Source of the DNA: Altibacter sp. HG106
Lineage (GTDB): Bacteria; Bacteroidota; Bacteroidia; Flavobacteriales; Flavobacteriaceae
DNA: 64,000 nt
Reading direction: 5' to 3'
NCBI RefSeq assembly: GCF_028561755.1
Contig: NZ_JAQQTD010000002.1
Location: forward strand, 248,001 to 312,000
The notes beneath the pieces are model-generated. The model was given only the letters and a program-made list of their open reading frames with translations. It was not told where the DNA came from and did not search any database. This document shows, in pieces, positions 46,886 through 53,530 of the stretch; the stretch's first letter is position 1; each line of letters begins with the position of its first letter. Made by a program: the position numbers and the translations under genes.

Positions 46886-47050
46886 TTATGGACAAGCTAC
46901 ACTTCCTGGTTGACATTGTGGTTGCGCACATGAGGTGCTGCATCTCGTACAGCGTCCCGCTTGATTTAAGCAATTTAATTTTCCACCCAAAATGGCTTCC
47001 ATTTGTTTGGAAGAAAGGGCGGTTCCTAATTTTGAAATGTTTTGTAACAT
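46886..47050 (-). CDS. Six-cysteine secreted peptide precursor 3
   Basis: A 54-residue precursor from ATG 47050, MLQNISKLGTALSSKQMEA then ILGG. Leader of 23 residues with L at -12, S at -11, M at -7 and GG at -2/-1; core of 31 residues starting KLNC. The core has six cysteines spaced C-X6-C-X2-C-X3-C-X4-C-X6-C. A longer frame upstream to 47122 adds a non-leader sequence and is rejected. It lies between the PCAT exporter and the HlyD adaptor. Function is inferred only from leader and context. Confidence 0.85.
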   Translation of the reverse strand: MLQNISKLGTALSSKQMEAILGGKLNCLNQAGRCTRCSTSCAQPQCQPGSVACP

Positions 47051-47128
47051 AATTCTAAGTTTATTGGTGTTACTTATAAGCGAACAGTTAACGACAGTCG
47101 CAATTTCTGTCGGTTCTTGCAAGAAATA

Positions 47129-49324
47129 TCATGTGCCTAGTTCTAACTGGTTTTTTACGAGTTCAAAATAGCTTTGTTGTTGTGCCACGAGTTCTTCGTG
47201 CGTGCCTTTTTCAATGATTTTTCCTTTGTCCAATACCACGATCTGATCGGCATTTTTCACGGTGCTCAATCGGTGGGCGATTACCACTACTGTTTTATTT
47301 TCGAAAAAACGATTTAGGTTCTCCATGATCTTTTTTTCGTTATTGCTGTCTAAGGCGGAAGTAGCCTCATCGAAGAATAGAAAGTCAGGGTTTTTATACA
47401 CGGCTCTCGCAATGAGCAACCGTTGTTTTTGTCCGGTACTCAACCCCACGCCTTCCATGCCTATTTTGGTGTTGTAGCGCAACGGAAGACTTTCAATATG
47501 TTCTTTGATCTGCGCTACTTCCACCGCATGTTCTAATCGCTCATAGTCAATATCATCTTCGCCAATGGCGATGTTTCCGGCAATGGTATCGTTAAAAATA
47601 TATCCCTCCTGCATGACCACACCGCAGTGTTGGCGCCAAACTTTATTGGAGACTCGATTCAAATTATGTTCTCCTACGGAAATACTACCTTCTTGTGGTT
47701 CATAGAATTTTAGAAGCAATTTCATCAGAGTAGTTTTACCGCTTCCGCTCACCCCTACAATGGCCGTGATTTTATTAGCCGGAATGGTAAGAGAAAGGTT
47801 TTTTAAAACCGAATCGGCAGCACCGGTATATCGAAAGCTTAGATTTTTGAGATAGAGGTCTTCTTGTAGCGGAATTTCAGTAATAGCGTGTGTATCCTTG
47901 GTGGTCTCATCTTCTTTGTTGTGGATTTCACCGAGGCGTTCCAACGAAATTTTAGCGTCCTGCAGCTCTCGAACAAACCCAATAAATTGTTGAATAGGCG
48001 CGTTGAGTTGCCCCACGATATAGGTAATGGCCAGCATCATCCCTAGGGTGATCTCTCCTTGCACCACTAGCGTGGCTGCGATCATCGTGATCAAGATATT
48101 TTTTAGTTCATTGATGAGCGATGACCCAACGCTTTGGTATTGTTCTAACGCAAGGTTTTTAATAGAAATATTGAAGAGTCTGGCCTGTACGTGTTCCCAG
48201 TTCCAGCGTTTTTGTTTTTCGGCGTTGTGCAGTTTGATCTCCTGCATGCCATTAATCATTTCAATGACTTTGCTCTGTTCTGTACTGGTTTGTGAAAAGC
48301 GTTTGTAATCAAGTTCCTTTCGCTTCTTTAGAAAAATAAGGATCCAGGAGAAGTAGATGAGACTACCTACGAGAAAGATTCCGAAGATGGTGCCACTATA
48401 ATAGGCCAATACCGCGCTAAAAATGATAAAAGTAACCATCGAAAACACCGTGCTCAACGAAGAAGTGGTAAGAATGCGTTCGATGCGTTGATGGTCGTTG
48501 ATGCGTTGCATGATATCGCCCGTCATTCGGGTGTCAAAAAAGGCGATGGGCAAATCCATCAGCTTGATGAAAAAGTCGGATATAATAGAAATATTGATTC
48601 TCGTACTGAGATGCAACAAGATCCAGCTACGAATTACTTCAATGGTACTTCTTCCAAGGAATAGCGCTACTTGCGCGAACAAGATGAGGTAGACAAAGTT
48701 AATATCCTGATTTCGGATCCCTACATCCACCACGCTTTGGGTGAGAAAAGGAACGACAAGCTGTAACAAACTTCCAGCCAGGAGGCCAAGAATAAGTTGA
48801 AATAAAAATTTCTTGTATTTGAACACGTACTGAAACAGATACGTGAACCCAAATTTTTTGGATTCGTCTTCCAGTTCTGTGTTGAGGTCTTTAAAGCGTG
48901 GGGTGGGCTCGATGAGCAATGCGATTCCTTCTTGTGTTTCCTGATCGGCATTTTTTCCGATCCAACAATTGATAAATTCTCGTTCAGTAAAGGTGGCGAG
49001 GCCATGTGCAGGGTCTGAGATATAATAGTTCCCTTTTCTAATCTTATAAAGCACCACATAATGATCTTGATTCCAATGTAGAATGCAGGGTAGGGTTGCT
49101 TCGGAAAGGGTTTCTGCGGAAAGTTTTACGCCCAGCGTTCTAAATCCGAGTTTTTCCGCGGTATCGCTCAATGCCAACAGGGAACTCCCTTCACGGGTGG
49201 TTTCACTCAAGCTTCTCAATCGCTGAAGCGAGAGGTTTTTTCCGAAGTGTTTGGCAATAATCTTAAGACAGGTGGGGCCACAGTCTTTGGCGTCGGGTTG
49301 TCGGTATGTTGGGAATTTTTTCAT
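47129..49324 (-). CDS. Peptidase-containing ABC transporter (PCAT, C39)
   Basis: A 731-residue exporter that cuts double-glycine leaders and exports the core. Domains: N-terminal C39 peptidase (1-130) with catalytic Cys in QPDAKDCGPTCLKII, His in HYVVLYKI and Asp in ISDPAHG; six-helix ABC membrane domain (about 165-450); ATPase domain (about 485-725) with GVSGSGKTTLMKLLL (Walker A), STGQKQRLLIAR (signature) and FLFFDEATSALD (Walker B). It lies between precursor genes 2 and 3, with a hairpin just before its start. Confidence 0.95.
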   Translation of the reverse strand: MKKFPTYRQPDAKDCGPTCLKIIAKHFGKNLSLQRLRSLSETTREGSSLLALSDTAEKLGFRTLGVKLSAETLSEATLPCILHWNQDHYVVLYKIRKGNYYISDPAHGLATFTEREFINCWIGKNADQETQEGIALLIEPTPRFKDLNTELEDESKKFGFTYLFQYVFKYKKFLFQLILGLLAGSLLQLVVPFLTQSVVDVGIRNQDINFVYLILFAQVALFLGRSTIEVIRSWILLHLSTRINISIISDFFIKLMDLPIAFFDTRMTGDIMQRINDHQRIERILTTSSLSTVFSMVTFIIFSAVLAYYSGTIFGIFLVGSLIYFSWILIFLKKRKELDYKRFSQTSTEQSKVIEMINGMQEIKLHNAEKQKRWNWEHVQARLFNISIKNLALEQYQSVGSSLINELKNILITMIAATLVVQGEITLGMMLAITYIVGQLNAPIQQFIGFVRELQDAKISLERLGEIHNKEDETTKDTHAITEIPLQEDLYLKNLSFRYTGAADSVLKNLSLTIPANKITAIVGVSGSGKTTLMKLLLKFYEPQEGSISVGEHNLNRVSNKVWRQHCGVVMQEGYIFNDTIAGNIAIGEDDIDYERLEHAVEVAQIKEHIESLPLRYNTKIGMEGVGLSTGQKQRLLIARAVYKNPDFLFFDEATSALDSNNEKKIMENLNRFFENKTVVVIAHRLSTVKNADQIVVLDKGKIIEKGTHEELVAQQQSYFELVKNQLELGT

Positions 49325-49337
49325 TGGAAAAAACAGA

Positions 49338-49356
49338 GTAAAACGAAACGTTTTAC
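49338..49356 (-). terminator. Hairpin between second precursor and PCAT gene
   Basis: A perfect 8-bp stem (GTAAAACG with CGTTTTAC) and a 3-base loop, followed on the minus strand by TCTGTTTTTT just before the PCAT start codon. It may act as a partial terminator limiting PCAT expression relative to the peptides. Confidence 0.65.
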
Positions 49357-49369
49357 CCTGTAAATTTGA

Positions 49370-49576
49370 TTAAAGATCTTGCCCCGGGTCAATTATGCAT
49401 TGATAAGTACATCCGTTTCTTGAATAGACTGGACCACAATGGCCGCCAGTTCCTCCACAGGCAATTATACATTGCTCGAAACCAGTGCAGGGAAAACTGT
49501 TGCCAGCAAAAGTTTGTGAAAGCTCCTGCTTACTTAATTTTTTGACTTGATCTATATTTAAAATGTTCTTTAACAT
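49370..49576 (-). CDS. Six-cysteine secreted peptide precursor 2
   Basis: A 68-residue precursor beginning MLKNILNIDQVKKLSKQELS. A 25-residue leader with L at -12, S at -11, E at -8 and L at -7 ends in Ala-Gly rather than Gly-Gly; the 43-residue core begins NSFPC. The core carries six cysteines, C-X5-C-X3-C-X6-C-X8-C-X3-C, with two C-X3-C pairs. It shares leader length and the MLKN start with precursor 1, and upstream bases are similar, pointing to duplication. Antimicrobial or signalling activity is not shown by sequence. Confidence 0.87.
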   Translation of the reverse strand: MLKNILNIDQVKKLSKQELSQTFAGNSFPCTGFEQCIIACGGTGGHCGPVYSRNGCTYQCIIDPGQDL

Positions 49577-49614
49577 GATGTAAAATTTTAAATGAATATT
49601 TCCTCATCATTTAT

Positions 49615-49634
49615 TGACGCTGAGGGGTGCGTCA
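49615..49634 (-). other. Hairpin after first precursor gene
   Basis: A 6-bp stem (TGACGC with GCGTCA) and an 8-base loop between precursor genes 1 and 2. It is weaker than the hairpins after the other two precursors. Confidence 0.4.
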
Positions 49635-49640
49635 CACCTA

Positions 49641-49847
49641 TTACCTAAAGCAACGAGGGTTTGCAGGGACACTCCCTGACGGGCACGATCCTGAAGCCGG
49701 CACGATAACACAATAGGTTGGGAAATCACAACGACATCCGCCGCCGTTCACGTCCGAAAAGCAATTATCTCCACCGCCTTTCACATCGCGTAGTTCATTG
49801 GCACTCATTTCGTTAGTGCCTTTTGTTTTTAAAAGATTTTTTAACAT
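49641..49847 (-). CDS. Six-cysteine secreted peptide precursor 1
   Basis: A 68-residue precursor from ATG 49847, MLKNLLKTKGTNEMSANELR followed by DVKGG. The 25-residue leader has M at -12, S at -11, E at -8, L at -7 and GG at -2/-1. The 43-residue core begins GDNCF and holds six cysteines, C-X8-C-X1-C-X5-C-X8-C-X10-C. A longer frame to 49877 adds ten residues that do not fit the leader and is rejected. It follows the VKOR fusion gene by about 84 bp. Confidence 0.87.
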   Translation of the reverse strand: MLKNLLKTKGTNEMSANELRDVKGGGDNCFSDVNGGGCRCDFPTYCVIVPASGSCPSGSVPANPRCFR

Positions 49848-49930
49848 GATTAAAAATTTAAATTGATAAGATTCCACGACACCTTTAGAGACACGCGTGG
49901 GGTATGTCTGCTCTTCGCGAAAAGATATTG

Positions 49931-51556
49931 TTAAGAAGCTTTTAATGTGTTTTGTTGCGCTTCTGCCTCTTCTAGATAGGCCTGCGTTAATTCTTCAATA
50001 AACCACGCCAGGTCGGTTCTGTCGTATTGCTTTGGAAAGGCTTGATCGTTGAGATACAGCGCCGGAGTAAAATTGATCTGATGTCTAGAGCACCATTCGC
50101 GCTGCGCCTCGATCACCGTATCGTAAGCTGGGTTAAAATGAATGGATTGTGCTTCCACCCAGGCGGGTACATCCGCATTTTCAGAATATAACCGATGCAA
50201 TTCTTTCCAGGCGGCTGCAGGGCTTTGAGTATGGTAAATATGAAGAAGTTGGGAAGAAATTTTCGTGAGCATACTCTCTTTTGCTTCCGCATCTGCATTG
50301 AATCGAATTCGTAGTGAAACCTGTTCGGGATGTTGCTCAAGAATTCCTGCGAGGTCTTGATGTGCTTGTTTACAGAAAATGCATAACGGACTTGTAACTA
50401 AGGTAAGCTGTACTGCCGCGTCCGGATTTCCGAATTGTAATTCGTTGGGAATGATAGGATTTTCTGCGAGGGGTGCTTCTTCCTGCAACGCTGCTTGAAA
50501 AAACGAGAAATTTCGTTTGAATTTCGTATGTGCCACATTTAGCTTGGCGAATTCTTCTTGTTTAATAAGTAAGGGTTTCAGCATCGCCCATAGCATGGCG
50601 GAAAAGAAGACGATACCCAACACGAGTAATACGGCTGATGGCGAAGGAGTCAAGATCCTTTCCGAAGCAACAAAAAACACAGACAGTGCAGCCTGGAGAC
50701 TCAATATTCCGCCTAATGCCAAACAAAGAGGGCACCATTTTTTCACCACAACGGCCTGATAGTACACAGAATAAATCACGATAGGAACAGCCAGCATCGA
50801 TAGGATGCCCCAAACGCCCCAAAACGCATCACCAAGAACCATTGCGATCCATCCGCTTGCAATCATTCCGAAGAAATAAACAAAGCTAACATCGCTCAGT
50901 TTGATTCCGAAGGGCAGCGTGGCCCCTTTAGAGCCTAACACGGCATCACAGCTCGCTTTTTCTGAAAAATTACAGAGCTTTTGAGTCGCCTGAGAGTGAA
51001 AGCCCAACTCATGTCTAACAATGAGTCCTGCCAGTAATACGCCAAGAAAGCTGAAGGCGTAAAAGCTGGCCGGATATACTGATGGAACTGAGTAAAAGAA
51101 GAAACCCGTCAATCCTAGAAGTACTGCAATCACTCCCCAGTGAATCCTTCTGGAAAGCGGGTTTTTTGTTGATTCTTTTACCGATTCGTCTTTTTCTATT
51201 GCTACCAAAATACCGTTCCATCTCGTTAGAAAAACCTCTTCAGTCAGCCAATAAGCGGAGTTTTCATCGGTAATTTTGAGTTGTTCTCCTCGCTTTTCAA
51301 CGAGACTTAGCGTATCTCCGGTTTCGCTGGATAATACGCCAAGGAAGGAGGAGGGGAGTTGCTCCAAATTTTCTTTGGTGGTAGGCATTTTAAGCGCTGC
51401 ATTTGGAATCGAAAAGTGATCTAATACTCCTACAATAGCATGCAAACTAGGATAGGAAGGGTGACTTGCCAGTTGAAATTTTAATTCATCTTGGTGAATG
51501 TTGATGTGATTAGTAAGCAACAATTTTTTTAGCAGGGAGTGCATTGCAGTTTTCAT
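49931..51556 (-). CDS. C39-like/VKOR/thioredoxin fusion, probable disulfide-forming enzyme
   Basis: About 541 residues from ATG 51556, MKTAMHSLLKKLLLTNHINI. Domains: an N-terminal C39-like domain (1-125) lacking the catalytic Cys, with HPSYPSLHAIVGVLDHFSI; a VKOR four-to-five-helix membrane domain (about 145-325) with cysteines in CNFSEKASCDAVLG and the CPLC redox motif in KKWCPLCLALGG; and a periplasmic DsbA-like thioredoxin domain (about 370-535) with CIFC in SPLCIFCKQAHQ. It would oxidise cysteines and pass electrons to quinone. The degenerate C39 domain may bind leaders. A start at 51622 adds an unlikely extension. Confidence 0.88.
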   Translation of the reverse strand: MKTAMHSLLKKLLLTNHINIHQDELKFQLASHPSYPSLHAIVGVLDHFSIPNAALKMPTTKENLEQLPSSFLGVLSSETGDTLSLVEKRGEQLKITDENSAYWLTEEVFLTRWNGILVAIEKDESVKESTKNPLSRRIHWGVIAVLLGLTGFFFYSVPSVYPASFYAFSFLGVLLAGLIVRHELGFHSQATQKLCNFSEKASCDAVLGSKGATLPFGIKLSDVSFVYFFGMIASGWIAMVLGDAFWGVWGILSMLAVPIVIYSVYYQAVVVKKWCPLCLALGGILSLQAALSVFFVASERILTPSPSAVLLVLGIVFFSAMLWAMLKPLLIKQEEFAKLNVAHTKFKRNFSFFQAALQEEAPLAENPIIPNELQFGNPDAAVQLTLVTSPLCIFCKQAHQDLAGILEQHPEQVSLRIRFNADAEAKESMLTKISSQLLHIYHTQSPAAAWKELHRLYSENADVPAWVEAQSIHFNPAYDTVIEAQREWCSRHQINFTPALYLNDQAFPKQYDRTDLAWFIEELTQAYLEEAEAQQNTLKAS

Positions 51557-51678
51557 ATGAGAAGAATTTAATATTGATTTCTCTCTAAATTCTTCCTTTT
51601 TAAAAGGACAAACAATACACATTGTAAAAGCGTAGCCTTCTATTTCATATTCGTAAAGATCTTCAAATACAGAAAATA

Positions 51679-51703
51679 AAGCCGCCCCATAATGGGGCGG
51701 CTT
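51679..51703 (-). terminator. Strong terminator between lipoprotein and peptide operon
   Basis: AAGCCGCCCCAT and ATGGGGCGGCTT form a perfect 12-bp stem; on the minus strand it is followed by TATTTTC. It ends the unit containing the lipoprotein and separates it from the VKOR-led operon. Confidence 0.85.
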
Positions 51704-51729
51704 GGTTACTGACGAAAAGCTTTTATAAT

Positions 51730-52671
51730 TTAATCTAATAAGTCGGTAAAATCAATTCCACTGTATTGGCCGCCGTAAAAGCATGGGTCATCGAGTTGCG
51801 CAAAAGGATTTCGTTTGGGTCGCGCCACAATGATATTATCGTTGTTTAAAACGTAGGTGTTGTCTACAGAGGCAACCGCATGTGTAACACAACCATTGTA
51901 ATGGGCGCACACCGGGTTTCTTCCATCCGAACCACTAATACCGCCGCTTTGTCCCGTGTAGGTTCGTAGAATACCGTTGTTCCAATTGGCTGTGGTAAGC
52001 GGATGCGCTGTTGAGGTGAGTTCAAAAGAACCGTTTAGGTTCAGACCATTGGGGAAGTACAGTTCGGTACAGTTATCATCAATCATGTAAGAGATAAATA
52101 CATCTATTGCGGCGAGAATTGCAGGATCATTATTTCCATCATTGTCATCAAACGATTTCATTTGTGCCGGACCAACATAGCTAACGGAGGTATTGTCTAA
52201 GAGGTCTGGTGCCGAATTCCCACCGGGAGGAACGGGAGGAAACCCAGGGTCTTCCGGTTCATCATCGGGATCGGGACGCGTCCCTTCTATGTAATAGTAA
52301 AGGTAGTCTTTAAAAGCGGCGTTAAAGGCCGGATAGTTGGAGTTATCACCGATGAGTATGTTTAAATTCACAGTGTTGTTCATAAGGCCTAACGATTGAA
52401 CCAGTTGACTCCTTCCGGTTGTATTATAACGAATGATTTTAGCGGTAATAAAGGACGTCCAATGAAGGCGCTTTTCGAAGGTAGCTGTTTCATTTCGTTG
52501 TTTAGACATGGGTCCATCGGTTTCAATGATGGTCGATGGAGAATCTTCATTCGACGTTTGCTGTATGAGTTGCTGTGTGTCTGTTGATGCTGGAACAACT
52601 TCTTGTTCACAAGCGATCATAGAACACAACACAACAATGATAATAACAAGGAGTGGGAGTGATTTTTTCAT
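51730..52671 (-). CDS. Lipoprotein of unknown function near peptide locus
   Basis: About 313 residues from ATG 52671, MKKSLPLLVIIIVVLCSMIAC, with the lipidated Cys at about 21. An acidic, Pro/Gly-rich linker lies near 140-165 (DPDDEPEDPGFPPVPPGG). The C-terminal half has conserved-looking features: IDDNCTELYFPNG, NPVCAHYNGCVTHAVAS and DPCFYGG, containing five cysteines. I do not recognise a family. Position between the two-component system and the peptide operon suggests immunity, sensing or a related surface role, but this is a guess. Confidence 0.7.
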   Translation of the reverse strand: MKKSLPLLVIIIVVLCSMIACEQEVVPASTDTQQLIQQTSNEDSPSTIIETDGPMSKQRNETATFEKRLHWTSFITAKIIRYNTTGRSQLVQSLGLMNNTVNLNILIGDNSNYPAFNAAFKDYLYYYIEGTRPDPDDEPEDPGFPPVPPGGNSAPDLLDNTSVSYVGPAQMKSFDDNDGNNDPAILAAIDVFISYMIDDNCTELYFPNGLNLNGSFELTSTAHPLTTANWNNGILRTYTGQSGGISGSDGRNPVCAHYNGCVTHAVASVDNTYVLNNDNIIVARPKRNPFAQLDDPCFYGGQYSGIDFTDLLD

Positions 52672-52789
52672 AATTAATAGTTTTCTGATTCTCTCAAATA
52701 TGCGGTGCAATCTACGATTACACAAGCTATACTACAGATGCGTAGCAATTGGATGTAAATTCGTATTAAGGCATTTCATATTTGGATTA

Positions 52790-53530
52790 TTATGCAAATA
52801 TTCTAGCCAAAGTGTAATCTTTTCGTCTGCTTGAAACCGGTACTTTAAAGTCTCGCTTCACAACGAGCGTACCATTTTTGTTGTATCGTAGTACGTGTTT
52901 TTTATTGACCATATACGATTGATGGCATCTTACAAAGGTGGTTTCAGACACAATTTCTTCCACCTGCTTAAGGGATTTAGAAACCATAATAGTTTCTCCT
53001 TTTAAGGTGTAAAAGGTGGTGTAGTTTCCTTCCGATCGGCAATACAAAATATCTTCTTCATAAACGGCGTACACGGTATCTGTAGTTTTTAGTATAATTC
53101 GCTTCTTCTCAACACCTCGAAAATACTCTCCAGAAATCTCCAACAACTTTTCTATTTGATCTTCCTTTTTGTGGGTGTCAATCGCCTTTCTTACAGCTTC
53201 GTCGAATTCAAAATCGTCTATAGGTTTCAACACATAATCCAAGGCGCCCGCTTTAATGGCTTTGATCGCATGCTGGTCGTACCCGGTAATAAAAATAATA
53301 TCAAAAGAAACAGAAGGTGTTTTTTCTAGAAGGTCGAAGCCTGTACCATCCTCCATGTTTATATCTAAGAAAAGAAGTTCGGGATTCAAGGTTGCTATGG
53401 CTTCTAAGCCTTGTGAAACGCCGGATGCTTCCCCAACAATTTCGATGGCATGTGCAAATCGTTGCGTCACTTTCTCTTGAATGGCATTTCGGAATAGCGG
53501 TTCGTCGTCGATGATCAGTGCTTTAATCAT
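52790..53530 (-). CDS. LytTR-family response regulator
   Basis: About 246 residues from ATG 53530, MIKALIIDDEPLFRNAI. The receiver domain (1-120) has the acidic pair in IIDDE, the phosphorylation Asp in LLFLDINMEDG and Lys in YVLKPIDD. The C-terminal LytTR DNA-binding domain (about 145-246) has CRSEGNYTTFYTLKG and RCHQSYMVNKKHVL. It overlaps the end of the kinase gene by 8 bp, making a two-component pair. LytTR regulators often govern bacteriocin or competence genes in Firmicutes; targets here are unknown. Confidence 0.93.
   Translation of the reverse strand: MIKALIIDDEPLFRNAIQEKVTQRFAHAIEIVGEASGVSQGLEAIATLNPELLFLDINMEDGTGFDLLEKTPSVSFDIIFITGYDQHAIKAIKAGALDYVLKPIDDFEFDEAVRKAIDTHKKEDQIEKLLEISGEYFRGVEKKRIILKTTDTVYAVYEEDILYCRSEGNYTTFYTLKGETIMVSKSLKQVEEIVSETTFVRCHQSYMVNKKHVLRYNKNGTLVVKRDFKVPVSSRRKDYTLARIFA

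Noticed and set aside
47051-47122. Extended precursor 3 from 47122
   Set aside because: The extension is unrelated to the shared ML(K/Q)N leader start found in all three precursors.
51557-51622. A longer start of the VKOR fusion at 51622, MCIVCPFKKEEF
   Set aside because: The extra 22 residues are not part of the C39-like domain; ATG 51556 begins the expected helix.
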